From Imbroritus primus (GTDB lineage Bacteria > Pseudomonadota > Gammaproteobacteria > Burkholderiales > Burkholderiaceae), in contig AKCV02000015.1 of the NCBI GenBank assembly GCA_000272025.2, positions 372,001-436,000 on the forward strand: 64,000 nucleotides of DNA, read 5' to 3'. The position numbers were made by a program, and so were the translations under genes. Under the pieces are notes generated by a model. The model worked only from the letters and a program-made list of their open reading frames with translations, was not told the origin of the DNA and made no database searches. Position 1 is the stretch's first letter; every line of letters starts with the position of its first letter. Positions 27,125-35,903 of the stretch are shown piece by piece.

Positions 27125-28924
27125 ATGTCCGATCCCAAGAATCGCAGCGTCGTCAAAGGCGTGCAAAAGATGACCCCGTCCGAAGCCTTCGTCGAAACGA
27201 TGGTCGCCAATGGCGTGACCGAAATGTTCGGCATCATGGGCTCGGCCTTCATGGACGCCATGGATATTTTTGCGCCGGCCGGCATCCGTCTGATCCCGGT
27301 GGTGCACGAGCAAGGTGCGGCGCATATGGCTGACGGCTATGCCCGCGCCAGCGGCCGCCATGGTGTGACGATCGGCCAGAACGGCCCCGGCATCAGTAAC
27401 TGCGTGACCGCCATCGCAGCCGCTTACTGGGCACACAGCCCGGTGGTGATCATCACCCCAGAAACCGGCACCATGGGCATGGGCCTCGGTGGCTTCCAGG
27501 AAGCCAACCAGCTGCCGATGTTCCAGGAATTCACGAAGTACCAGGGTCACGTCAACAACCCGAAGCGCATGGCCGAATACACGGCACGCTGCTTCGATCG
27601 CGCCATGTCCGAGTGTGGCCCGACCCAGCTGAACATTCCGCGTGACTACTTCTACGGCGAGATCGAATGCGAGATCCCGAAGCCGATGCGCGTCGAGCGC
27701 GGTGCTGGCGGTGAGCAGTCGCTGCAGGCCGCAGCCGATCTGCTTTCCACCGCCAAGTTCCCGGTCATCCTGGCTGGTGGCGGTGTGGTGATGGGCAATG
27801 CCGTGGAAGAGTGCAAGGCCCTGGCCGAGCGCCTCGGCGCCCCGGTGGTGACTGGCTACCTGCGTAACGATGCCTTCCCCGCCAGCCATCCGCTGTGGGC
27901 CGGTCCGCTGGGCTACCAGGGTTCGAAGGCGGCGATGAAGCTGATCGCCCAGGCCGACGTCGTGATCGCGCTGGGTTCGCGCATGGGCCCGTTCGGCACG
28001 TTGCCGCAGCACGGTATGGACTACTGGCCGAAGGAAGCCAAGATCATCCAGGTCGAAGCCGACCATACCAACCTGGGTCTCGTGAAGAAGATCTCGGTCG
28101 GTATCCATGGCGATGCCAAGGCGACCGCTGCTGAACTGAGCAAGCGCCTGGCTGGCAAGACCCTGGCCTGCGACGCGACCAAGGATGCGCGTGCCCAGAC
28201 CATCAAGGCCGAGAAGGACGCGTGGGAGAAGGAGCTGACGGAATGGACGCACGAGCGCGATCCGTACAGCCTCGACATGATCGAAGAAGCCAAGAAGGAA
28301 GGCGGCAAGTTCCTGCATCCGCGCCAGGTGCTGCGCGAGCTCGAAAAAGCCATGCCGCCGCGCGTCATGGTGTCGACTGACATCGGTAACATCAACTCGG
28401 TCGCCAACAGCTACCTGCGCTTCGAAGAGCCGCGCAGCTTCTTCGCGCCGATGAGCTTCGGTAACTGCGGCTATGCCCTGCCGACCATCATCGGTGCCAA
28501 GTGCGCCTCCCCGGACCGTCCGGCCATCGCCTACGCCGGTGACGGCGCCTGGGCCATGAGCATGGTCGAAATCATGACCGCCGTGCGCCACAACATCCCG
28601 GTGACGGCAGTGGTGTTCCACAACCGCCAGTGGGGTGCGGAGAAGAAGAACCAGGTGGACTTCTACAACCGCCGCTTCGTGGCAGGCGAACTCGAAAACC
28701 CGAGCTTCGCTGAAATCGCCCGCACCATGGGCGCAGAAGGTATCACCGTCGACACGCTGGAAGATGTTGGTCCGGCCCTGAAGAAGGCTATCGACATGCA
28801 GATGAACGAAGGCAAGACCTGCGTCATCGAAATCATGTGCACGCGCGAACTGGGCGACCCGTTCCGCCGTGACGCACTGTCGAAGCCGGTGCGCTTCCTG
28901 GACAAGTACAAGGACTACGTCTGA
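27125..28924 (+). CDS. xsc: Sulfoacetaldehyde acetyltransferase
   Basis: A 599-residue ThDP-dependent enzyme that converts sulfoacetaldehyde plus phosphate to acetyl phosphate and sulfite, a key step in taurine, isethionate and other C2-sulfonate degradation. The N-terminal Pyr domain has the catalytic Glu62 in VVHEQGAAHMADGYAR. The C-terminal PP domain has the ThDP/Mg motif GDGAW (472-476) running to the VVFHN end. RQWGAEKKNQVDFYNRRFVAGELENPSFAEIARTMGA and the length fit Xsc better than acetolactate synthase. AGGAG precedes the ATG. No pta, tau or sulfite-export gene is adjacent. It converges on cobT across a shared terminator. Confidence 0.95.
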   Translation: MSDPKNRSVVKGVQKMTPSEAFVETMVANGVTEMFGIMGSAFMDAMDIFAPAGIRLIPVVHEQGAAHMADGYARASGRHGVTIGQNGPGISNCVTAIAAAYWAHSPVVIITPETGTMGMGLGGFQEANQLPMFQEFTKYQGHVNNPKRMAEYTARCFDRAMSECGPTQLNIPRDYFYGEIECEIPKPMRVERGAGGEQSLQAAADLLSTAKFPVILAGGGVVMGNAVEECKALAERLGAPVVTGYLRNDAFPASHPLWAGPLGYQGSKAAMKLIAQADVVIALGSRMGPFGTLPQHGMDYWPKEAKIIQVEADHTNLGLVKKISVGIHGDAKATAAELSKRLAGKTLACDATKDARAQTIKAEKDAWEKELTEWTHERDPYSLDMIEEAKKEGGKFLHPRQVLRELEKAMPPRVMVSTDIGNINSVANSYLRFEEPRSFFAPMSFGNCGYALPTIIGAKCASPDRPAIAYAGDGAWAMSMVEIMTAVRHNIPVTAVVFHNRQWGAEKKNQVDFYNRRFVAGELENPSFAEIARTMGAEGITVDTLEDVGPALKKAIDMQMNEGKTCVIEIMCTRELGDPFRRDALSKPVRFLDKYKDYV

Positions 28925-28969
28925 TCCTGGCCAGACGGCTGGCGGGTTTGCCCGCCAGTCGGCAGCAAC

Positions 28970-29005
28970 AAAAAAGCAGGAAGGGAAACCTTCCTGCTTT
29001 TTTTT
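28970..29005. terminator. Bidirectional terminator between xsc and cobT
   Basis: GCAGGAAGG (28976-28984) and CCTTCCTGC (28989-28997) form a 9-bp stem with a GAAA loop. It is flanked by an A-run and a run of eight T, so it can end transcripts from both convergent genes. Confidence 0.93.
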
Positions 29006-29043
29006 GTGCTCGTTCCTGGCAGCGCGATGCCAGTCAGGCGGAC

Positions 29044-30774
29044 TTAGTGCCGGTGCCGCCCGGCGATGAGCTGCACGATCTCGTAGAACAGGGGATTGTC
29101 GAGCGACTTGCTCAGGTCGATGGCCAGGTTGCGCCGGTAGAACGGACTCAGGTCGAGGCCGACGCCAAGGCCGAGGATTTCCACGCCGCCGTGCTGTTCC
29201 TGCTCGGCCACCACCTGCTTGAGGTGATTGTCGAGATAGAACACGTCGTTGGCCTGGTTGGTCGCACCATCCATCGGACACCCGTCGGAAATGACGATCA
29301 GGATGCGCCGGTTCTCGCTGCGCGCGCGCAGCCGGTTGCAGGCCCACTGGACGGCCTCGCCGTCGATGCCCTCGCGGAACAGGTCTGCCTTGAACAGTGC
29401 CGCGATGTCGGTCCGGGCGCGCCGCCAACTGCGGTCGGCGTCCTTGAAGACCATGTGGCATACCTCGTTGAGCCGGCCCGGATTGGGCGGCTGGCGCTGC
29501 TTGAGCCAGTCATTGCGGGCGCGTCCGCCATTCCATGCCCCGGTGGTGAAACCGAGGATCTCGGTAGTCACGCCGATCGATTCGAGTGCGCGTGTCAGGA
29601 TATCGACGAGCACGGCCACTGGTTCAATATGCGCCTTCATCGAGCCCGAACAGTCGAGCAGGAAGGTCACGGCGCAGTCGGCCAGCGGCTTGTACTGCTC
29701 CAGGCGAAACAGGCGGCGCTCGGCTGGCGAACTGATCAGCTGCGCCAGGCGTCGGCCGTCGATATAGCCTTCTTCTTCGCCGAAGGTCCAGTCGTCGCGC
29801 TGCGGAATGGCCAGCACGGTGCGCAGCATGCGCGCCAGCCGGCCCTGGTTGATGCCCTGTTCGCCGATGCGCTTGTCGAGCCGCTCGCGATACTCGCGCA
29901 GCAGCGCGGCGCGCACGAGCGAGGCGGCGTTGACCTCCACGTCGTAGCGCGTGGTGTACACGCGGTAGCCATGCTCGGCATCTTCGAATGCCTTGCTGGT
30001 GCCGGTGGTCGCGGCGGTGATGCCGTCGCTTTCCTCGCTGTCGAAATCGAGCAGCAGGGAAAATGCGCTTAGCGCTTCCTCTTCCTCCTGCTTGTCGTCC
30101 TCGCCCGATTCCGCTGTGGCGTCGCGCATCATCTCCGCGACGAGGCGGGCAATCTCCAGTGCATGCGGGATATATGCCGCCTGGTCGAGGCGGTTGCGGC
30201 GCAGGCCTGCGAGCGGCGTGCCGACGCGTTCGGCGATGCCGGCGCGCGTGGCCTCCATCATGTCCTCGGTTTCCTCGAGTACCGGCTTGCCGGTCACGCG
30301 GGCCCAGCAGATCTGGGCAATGGTGTAGAGCAGCAGGCCAAGATGGCTGTCGGTGAGGCCCGAATGGTGGAACTGGCGTGACCAGTCCTCGAAGCGTTCC
30401 TGCAGGTTGTGCGCCATGCCGGGCATGGTGTCCGGCACCATGGCTTCCACACGGATCTGCTCGAGTAGTTCGAAAATCAACCGCTCGACCGGATCCTCCG
30501 GGCTCAGGCGTGCATGCAGGTCCGCATCGGAATGCGCGAGCCGCAACGCCACGGCGTCGCTGACGGCGCGGTAGGCGGCAAAACCATGGGTTTCCGGCGT
30601 CACGCGCAGGTGCGGTGCATGCACGGGCAGGGCGCGTACGCCCTTGTGCAGCCGCCGTCCGCGGTAGTGCAGCTCTGGGTCGCCGGTCAGCGCCCGCAGG
30701 GCCGCGGCGCACAGCTCCTCGACCTGCTGCTGGCGGCGGGTCTGGGCTTGCACCGTGGCTGGCGTGTCGCTCAC
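29044..30774 (-). CDS. cobT: CobT-like VWA-domain protein
   Basis: A 576-residue homologue of the CobT subunit of aerobic cobaltochelatase. The N-terminal part (about 1-220) includes ELHYRGRRLHKGVRALPVHAPHL and FELLEQIRVEAM. An acidic linker (residues 224-233, mostly Asp and Glu) follows. The C-terminal von Willebrand A domain has a MIDAS motif DCSGSMK (Asp374, Ser376, Ser378). CobT normally works with the AAA+ CobS and with CobN to insert cobalt into hydrogenobyrinic acid diamide. CobN and other cobalamin genes are not in the window, so the pair may serve another metal enzyme. It overlaps cobS by four bases. Confidence 0.88.
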   Translation of the reverse strand: MSDTPATVQAQTRRQQQVEELCAAALRALTGDPELHYRGRRLHKGVRALPVHAPHLRVTPETHGFAAYRAVSDAVALRLAHSDADLHARLSPEDPVERLIFELLEQIRVEAMVPDTMPGMAHNLQERFEDWSRQFHHSGLTDSHLGLLLYTIAQICWARVTGKPVLEETEDMMEATRAGIAERVGTPLAGLRRNRLDQAAYIPHALEIARLVAEMMRDATAESGEDDKQEEEEALSAFSLLLDFDSEESDGITAATTGTSKAFEDAEHGYRVYTTRYDVEVNAASLVRAALLREYRERLDKRIGEQGINQGRLARMLRTVLAIPQRDDWTFGEEEGYIDGRRLAQLISSPAERRLFRLEQYKPLADCAVTFLLDCSGSMKAHIEPVAVLVDILTRALESIGVTTEILGFTTGAWNGGRARNDWLKQRQPPNPGRLNEVCHMVFKDADRSWRRARTDIAALFKADLFREGIDGEAVQWACNRLRARSENRRILIVISDGCPMDGATNQANDVFYLDNHLKQVVAEQEQHGGVEILGLGVGLDLSPFYRRNLAIDLSKSLDNPLFYEIVQLIAGRHRH

Positions 30775-31751
30775 GCGGTCTCTCCACCGTGGATGAACGA
30801 TTCCTCCAGTTCGGTGCCGAAGCAGCGCTGGAAATACTCGGCGACGATGGGGCGCTCGGCCTCGTCACACTTGTTGAGGAACGACAGGCGGAACGCCACG
30901 GACGGGTTGCGGAAAATCTCGCAATTCTCCGCCCAGGTGATCACGGTGCGCGGCGACATCAGCGTCGACAGATCACCAGCGGCAAAGCCCTTGCGGGTGA
31001 GGTCGGCCACGGCCACCATCGCGGCGATCAGCTTGCGGCCCTTTTCGTTGTCCTTGCCCGGCACGCGCGCCAGTACGATGGCGATTTCCTCTTCGGCCGG
31101 CAGATAGTTCAGCGAGGCAACGATGTTCCAGCGGTCGATCTGCGCGTGGTTCAGCACCTGCGTGCCGTGGTACATGCCGGTGGCATTGCCCAGGCCCACA
31201 GTGTTGGAGGTAGCGAACAGGCGGAAATAGGGGTGCGGACGGATCACGCGGTTCTGGTCGAGCAAGGTGAACTTGCCGTCCCGTTCCAGAATACGCTGGA
31301 TCACGAACATCACGTCCGGCCGGCCCGCATCGTACTCATCGAAGATCAGCGCGACGGGCCGTTGCAGGGCCCACGGCACGATGCCTTCCTGGAATTCCGT
31401 CACCTGCAGGCCGTCGCGGATCACGATGGTGTCCTTGCCTACCAGGTCAAGCCGGCTGATATGGCCGTCGAGGTTGACGCGCACGCATGGCCAGTTCAGG
31501 CGCGCCGCCACCTGTTCGATATGGGTCGATTTGCCGGTGCCGTGCAGGCCCTGCACCATCACGCGCCGGTCCCGCGAAAAGCCGGCCAGGATGGCCAGCG
31601 TCACATCCGGATTGAAACGGTAGGCCGAGTCGATTTCCGGAACGTGATCGTCACGTTCGCTGAATGCCGGCACCATCAGGTCGGAGTCGATGCCGAACAG
31701 GGTGCGCACCGAAACCATCTGGTCGGGCTTGGCTAGTGTGGATTCGGTCAC
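30771..31751 (-). CDS. cobS: CobS-like AAA+ ATPase
   Basis: A 326-residue MoxR/CobS-type AAA+ protein. Walker A is GLHGTGKST (68-76), Walker B VALIFDEYD (133-141), and sensor I lies in FRLFATSNTVGLG. The N-terminal VSVRTLFGIDSDLMVPAFSE is characteristic of CobS. It forms the ATP-driven partner of the VWA protein CobT. The GTG at 31751 is chosen because GAGGAGA lies six bases upstream and homologues start at this point; the frame stays open further up through the putative operator. It is the first gene of the cobS-cobT operon and shares an upstream motif with xsc. Confidence 0.88.
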   Translation of the reverse strand: MTESTLAKPDQMVSVRTLFGIDSDLMVPAFSERDDHVPEIDSAYRFNPDVTLAILAGFSRDRRVMVQGLHGTGKSTHIEQVAARLNWPCVRVNLDGHISRLDLVGKDTIVIRDGLQVTEFQEGIVPWALQRPVALIFDEYDAGRPDVMFVIQRILERDGKFTLLDQNRVIRPHPYFRLFATSNTVGLGNATGMYHGTQVLNHAQIDRWNIVASLNYLPAEEEIAIVLARVPGKDNEKGRKLIAAMVAVADLTRKGFAAGDLSTLMSPRTVITWAENCEIFRNPSVAFRLSFLNKCDEAERPIVAEYFQRCFGTELEESFIHGGETA

Positions 31752-31806
31752 GGTAGTCTCCTCGGGGCAGGCGCTGCGGATGCGTGTTTCAAGAATACGC
31801 GATTTT

Positions 31807-31838
31807 AAAATACGAAACAAATCGTACCATTTTTTGCA
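31807..31838 (-). promoter_or_regulatory. Putative operator upstream of cobS (shared with xsc)
   Basis: Read on the minus strand the element is TGCAAAAAAT, GGT, ACGAT, T, TGT, T, TCGT, A, TTTT: 26 of 32 positions equal the copy at 26983-27014 before xsc. The core ACGA-N6-TCGT is an inverted repeat. Its inner end is 55 bases upstream of the cobS GTG. The rest of 31752-32088 shows no gene. Confidence 0.7.
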
Positions 31839-32088
31839 ACGACGTGTTGAGGTTTGTGCAATCGTGCAACGACTCGCCCGTCCGGCGCAGAAAAGCCTTC
31901 AGGTGTGATTCCTATGCCGCCTGATGAGCGTCCACGGCGTCCATCACGCTTGCGGGATGCACCAGCGCAATCCCGCCGTTCAGCCGGTATTGCGCGAAAG
32001 GCGCGGGCCTGCCTCGCGCCACGTGGTAACGCTCGCCCCGGATATGCAACGGGCCGGTCTGGCCGGCCCGTGCCATGCAGTATGCGGA

Positions 32089-32292
32089 TCAGGTCGACGC
32101 ACCGCTGGTTGCCTCGGTCTTGAACATGGTGCGCAGCTGCTGCCTCAGTTCCGGGGAATCGACGTGGTGATGAACGGAGACAGCATGCTGGACAGCTGCT
32201 TCCAGCAATTCATCCGCGCTGTCGGCGCTGATGGAAACAGTACAGCCAGCCTCGCTGGGATACCCCCGGCAGTCGATGGTGTGACGTGACAT
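32089..32292 (-). CDS. DUF1059 small protein
   Basis: A 67-residue protein of the DUF1059 family: MSRHTIDCRGYPSEAGCTVSISADSADELLEAAVQHAVSVHHHVDSPELRQQLRTMF is the full domain, with the two conserved cysteines near the N-terminus. The role is unknown; the small fold is shared by many proteobacterial stress-related proteins. The ATG at 32292 has AAGGAGG seven bases upstream; an in-frame TTG two codons earlier is less likely. It is an isolated minus-strand gene between cobS and the truncated LitR gene. Confidence 0.88.
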   Translation of the reverse strand: MSRHTIDCRGYPSEAGCTVSISADSADELLEAAVQHAVSVHHHVDSPELRQQLRTMFKTEATSGAST

Positions 32293-32479
32293 GGCCAACC
32301 TCCTTGCGGCGATTGACAGGTTCGAACCGCCCGTGCGGGGCGGGCCCGCCGCTGGTCAGGCGGCCTGTACTCAATATAGTGCAGGCGCAAGGACGCGAGG
32401 CGAAGAACCATCGATGTGCAGGACCACCGAAGCGCAGCGCTGGATGCACGTCGTCCAGCTTGTAGTGCACGCGTGCGGT

Positions 32480-33335
32480 TCATGCTCCGGCCGGCCCCAG
32501 ATGGTTCGCCTGTCTGTGCAGGCGCCAGCGCTCGACGGCTTGCGCGATGCCGGCGAGCGTCTGGAAGACATGGACATCCGCAATCGATGTGCGCGCCAGT
32601 ACCGGAGATGTGCCGCCTGCCCAGATTTCGACATGTGGAGGCAAGCTATCGCGTAATAGCTGCAGCCCCGAAATCACCGAGCGGCCAGCACAGTATGCCG
32701 AGAACGACAGCGCGACAATATCGATCCTCTGCGCCTTGGCAGCCATTGCCAGTTCTCCGATCGGCGTTTGCACACCCAGTGAAATGCACACGCTGCCCTG
32801 CAGCGCCAGCAGCGCCTCCGCCATCAGCAAGCCGAGCCCGTGCGGCTCTTCGGGGAAGGTGGTGAGCAGGACGCGCGGAACCGCAGCGCTTTCCGGCGGA
32901 GCGGGAATGGTGCTGATCGTATTGCGCAGCAGATGCGCGATCTGCTCGGTGAACAGATGTTCCTCGAACACCTGGATCTCGCCCCGCGCCCATGCTTCCC
33001 CGACTTCATGACACAGGGGCGCCGCGATTTCAATGATGAAGTCCCGGAGCCCGATGCGCATCAGCGTGGTCGACATCGCTTGCCGTAAAGCGTCCGTCTG
33101 GTGCGTCCGCAGCAGGTCGATAAATGTGGCGACGGTCTGGTGCGCTTCGAGCGCAGCGGAGGGAAGCGCGGTTCCCTCCGCCTGCATGCGCTTGCCGTTC
33201 TTGGGCCGAGGTTTTCCTTCCTCGGCGAGCGCCAGCAATTCCTCGAATGTCTTGGACACAATCTTTCCTGGCCGATGCCCGTTGTCGACCAGGCGCCGCA
33301 GGAGCCGCAACTTCTCTACCTGCGCTTCAGGATAG
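32480..33335 (-). pseudogene. litR: LitR/CarH-type B12-dependent light-sensing regulator, 5' end missing
   Basis: The frame encodes the last part of a MerR-type HTH (YPEAQVEKLRLLRRLVDNGHRPGKIV), a helical domain, and a cobalamin-binding Rossmann domain. The light-sensor signature W-x9-EH is visible in AWARGEIQVFEEHLF. The cobalamin-binding EPHGLG (a DxHxxG variant) follows in the next domain. The recognition helix and everything before it are missing: similarity stops near 33335, and the frame meets a stop at 33363-33365 without a good start; a TTG at 33308-33310 is the only option. Exactly there, decapitated glutathione peroxidase sequence begins on the other strand. The product, if made, could not bind DNA in the normal way. 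Confidence 0.8.
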
Positions 33336-33336
33336 A

Positions 33337-33702
33337 CCTCAGTACGAAGGGCTTGAGGCGCTCTACGCCAAGTACCGCGAGCGCGGGCTGGTCATTCTGG
33401 GTTTCCCCTCGAACGACTTCAGCCAGGAGCCGGACGCCAACCGCAAGATCGCCGATTTCTGTTTCAACACGTATGGCGTGAAGTTTCCCATGTTCGTCAA
33501 GTCGTCGGTCAGCGGCGAGCAGGCCAATCCGCTGTATGCCACGTTGGCGCGCCTGACCGGCAAGAGCCCGCGCTGGAATTTCTACAAGTACTTGCTGGAC
33601 CGCCAGGGCCGGCCGGTTGAAGTCTGGACCAGCGTGACTACGCCGACCGACAGCAAAGTCCGGCAGCGTATCGAGGCCTTGCTGGCCAGCCAGCCGGGCT
33701 GA
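33337..33702 (+). pseudogene. Glutathione peroxidase family, 5' end missing
   Basis: Residues from PQYEGLEALYAKYRERGLVILGFPSNDF to the end, including SPRWNFYKYLLDRQG with the conserved Trp-Asn, match bacterial glutathione peroxidases. The normal N-terminal 35 to 40 residues are absent, including the catalytic Cys of the CGFTPQYEGL motif. Similarity starts abruptly at the Pro codon 33337-33339. Upstream the frame is open but antisense to the truncated litR, with an in-frame ATG at 33124 that would give an artificial fusion. It is almost certainly inactive. It lies 29 bases before folE2 and probably once belonged to the same operon. Confidence 0.82.
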
Positions 33703-33731
33703 TCTCTCCAAGAACCTACCAAGGATTCCCC

Positions 33732-34544
33732 ATGAATGCCCCAGATCTCATGCGCCTGCCTGACGTACAGGCGACGTTGGACCATCGCAACCTGATCATC
33801 CAGCGTGTGGGTGTAAAGTCGGTTGTCTATCCTGTCCGGGTGCGGACAGCGCAAGGCGACCAGCCGTCGGTCGCCACTGTCGACATGATGGTGCGGCTAC
33901 CCGCCCATGCCAAGGGCACGCACATGTCGCGCTTCCTCGAAGTGCTCGAGGGCCATGATGAAGCGCTGGACGCGGACGCACTGCATCGCATGCTGGACGT
34001 CATGCTCGCGCGCCTGGAGGCAGAGTACGGCCTCATCGAAATGCGGCTGCCGTACTTTGTCCGCAAGACCGCGCCGGTCTCCGGTGTGCACAGCCTGCTC
34101 GACTATCAGCTGACCTTGCGGGTCGAGCGTGGCAATGCGGGACTGGAGCGGACCGTGCAGGTACAAGTCCCGGTCACCAGTCTGTGTCCCTGTTCCAAGA
34201 ATATTTCACGCTATGGAGCGCATAACCAGCGTTCGCATATCATCATCGCGGCCAGACTCGCAGCCGGCGCCCGCCTCGAAGTAGAAGAGCTGATCGCCGT
34301 GGCCGAGCAGAGCGCTTCCTGTGAGCTGTGGGGATTGCTCAAGCGCCCTGACGAAAAATACGTCACGGAGCGTGCCTACGAAAACCCGAAATTCGTCGAG
34401 GATCTGGTCCGCGATATCGCCACGCGTCTGGATGATGATGCCCGGATCGACCATTACAGCGTCTCCTCCGAGAACTTCGAGTCGATCCATAATCACTCTG
34501 CCTATGCATGGATCGAAGGACCGACCAAAGCGCGTCGGTCATGA
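33732..34544 (+). CDS. folE2: GTP cyclohydrolase FolE2 (type IB)
   Basis: A 270-residue FolE2, which makes 7,8-dihydroneopterin triphosphate for folate without the strict zinc need of FolE. The catalytic Cys region [10 protein letters not shown] (Cys152, Cys154) and the family blocks [44 protein letters not shown] and [12 protein letters not shown] are present. An AAGGA site precedes the ATG. Its last codon overlaps the next gene (ATGA), so it heads a nine-gene operon of lipid-type genes. Such folE2-cfa clusters are often light-inducible under LitR in beta- and gammaproteobacteria, which fits the damaged litR next door. Confidence 0.95.
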   Translation: MNAPDLMRLPDVQATLDHRNLIIQRVGVKSVVYPVRVRTAQGDQPSVATVDMMVRLPAHAKGTHMSRFLEVLEGHDEALDADALHRMLDVMLARLEAEYGLIEMRLPYFVRKTAPVSGVHSLLDYQLTLRVERGNAGLERTVQVQVPVTSLCPCSKNISRYGAHNQRSHIIIAARLAAGARLEVEELIAVAEQSASCELWGLLKRPDEKYVTERAYENPKFVEDLVRDIATRLDDDARIDHYSVSSENFESIHNHSAYAWIEGPTKARRS

Positions 34545-35902
34545 AGATTGCCATCGTTGGTGCCGGCATTGCAGGCCTGGCGTGTGCCCACACGCTGGAA
34601 CGCCTGCTGCGGGAAGCGAACGCCGCCCACCATCAGGTCACGCTGTTCGAAGGCGGTTCCCACTTTGGCGGCCACAGCAACACCGTGGATGTCACCCTGC
34701 CGGGCCCGCACGGGCCGGTAACGCACGGCGTCGACACCGGTTTTCTGGTATTCAATGAACGGACTTATCCGGGGTTGGTGGCGCTGTTCGAAACACTTGA
34801 CGTGCCGGTCGCCCGGTCGGACATGTCGTTTGCCGTGTCCTTGCCGCACCTTGATCTCGAGTGGTCTGGCAGTCATCTGGGTACAGTTTTCGCACAACGC
34901 CGCAACCTGTGGCGCGGGCGTTTCCTTGCCATGCTCGGAGATATCGTCCGCTTCAACCGCCTGACGACCCGGCTGGCGCTGGATCAACAGGACAGCCTCA
35001 TTACCGAGACCGTCGGCGAATTTCTGGAGCGTCATCGCTTCGGCGAGGCATTCCGGACATGGTACTTCCTCCCCATGGCGGCCTGCATCTGGTCCTGCTC
35101 CACGCGCCAGATGCTGGACTTCCCCATTGGCACGATGGTTCGCTTCTGCCACAACCACGGCCTGCTGCAGATCAGCGACCGGCCACAATGGATGACGGTG
35201 CAAGGCGGGTCGCGCGAATATGTGCGGCGCATGCTGGCGCAGGTTCGCGACGCCCGCCTGCTCAAGGTCCATGGCGTGCGTCGCGCGATGACGCCGGCAT
35301 CCGTGCAGGGCGTGGCGCCTGCGGGTATCACGGTTCATACCGATGCCGGAACGGAAGCGTTCGATATCGTGGTGATGGCTTGCCACAGCGATCAGGCCCT
35401 GACCGTGCTGCAGGACGCCACTCCCGAGGAGCGCGCGGTGCTCGGCGCCATCCGGTACCAGCCCAACCGCGCCGTGCTGCATACCGATGCCACGCTGTTG
35501 CCAGCGCGCCGCAAGGTGTGGTCCGCATGGAACTATACGGGACGGCCTGCCGCGGATGAGCACGGCCGGCTCGACGTCTGCGTGCACTATCTGCTGAACC
35601 GGTTGCAACCCTTGCCGGCGGCATGGGCCGAACGGCCTGTCATCGTCAGCCTGAATCCCGTGAGTCCGCCGGCGGAGCGCCAGATCGTCGGACAATTCGA
35701 CTATGCGCATCCCGTCTTCGATCGCGCCGCGATTGCCGCGCAGGAACACCTGCCGCGCATGCAGGGGCGCCATGCCACCTGGTTCTGTGGCGCCTGGACG
35801 GCCTACGGTTTTCATGAAGACGGATTTCAGTCTGGCTGCACCGCAGCCCATGAAATCGTACAGCGACTCTCCGGTTTGAATGCACTCCAGGGAGTCGCCT
35901 GA
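34541..35902 (+). CDS. FAD/NAD(P)-binding amine-oxidase-like oxidoreductase
   Basis: A 453-residue flavoprotein. The N-terminal dinucleotide-binding motif [20 protein letters not shown] is followed by [17 protein letters not shown], the second FAD-contacting segment of the amine oxidase/phytoene desaturase-like family. The C-terminal FAD motif is [24 protein letters not shown]. In this conserved cluster it lies before the DUF1365 and Cfa-like genes, and a role in desaturating or oxidising a fatty-acyl chain is the usual suggestion. The ATG at 34541 overlaps folE2's stop; the nucleotide-binding motif begins at once. Confidence 0.88.
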   Translation: MKIAIVGAGIAGLACAHTLERLLREANAAHHQVTLFEGGSHFGGHSNTVDVTLPGPHGPVTHGVDTGFLVFNERTYPGLVALFETLDVPVARSDMSFAVSLPHLDLEWSGSHLGTVFAQRRNLWRGRFLAMLGDIVRFNRLTTRLALDQQDSLITETVGEFLERHRFGEAFRTWYFLPMAACIWSCSTRQMLDFPIGTMVRFCHNHGLLQISDRPQWMTVQGGSREYVRRMLAQVRDARLLKVHGVRRAMTPASVQGVAPAGITVHTDAGTEAFDIVVMACHSDQALTVLQDATPEERAVLGAIRYQPNRAVLHTDATLLPARRKVWSAWNYTGRPAADEHGRLDVCVHYLLNRLQPLPAAWAERPVIVSLNPVSPPAERQIVGQFDYAHPVFDRAAIAAQEHLPRMQGRHATWFCGAWTAYGFHEDGFQSGCTAAHEIVQRLSGLNALQGVA

Positions 35903-35903
35903 C

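Noticed and set aside
27125..28924. Acetolactate synthase (ilvB) instead of xsc
   Set aside because: The C-terminal third (EKKNQVDFYNRRFVAGELENPSF) and overall blocks match sulfoacetaldehyde acetyltransferase, and no ilvN-type subunit follows.
26983..31838. The two 32-bp copies as terminal inverted repeats of a transposon carrying xsc-cobT-cobS
   Set aside because: They face outward in the right way, but there is no transposase and I see no target-site duplication outside them. Each also lies just upstream of a gene, so a shared operator is simpler.
32310..32340. GGTTCGAACC resembling a tRNA T-loop
   Set aside because: No acceptor, D or anticodon arm can be built around it. It is a chance palindrome upstream of the DUF1059 gene.
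33124..33336. In-frame upstream extension of the glutathione peroxidase frame as a real N-terminus
   Set aside because: It is exactly antisense to the LitR-like coding sequence, has no peroxidase features and lacks the catalytic Cys motif.
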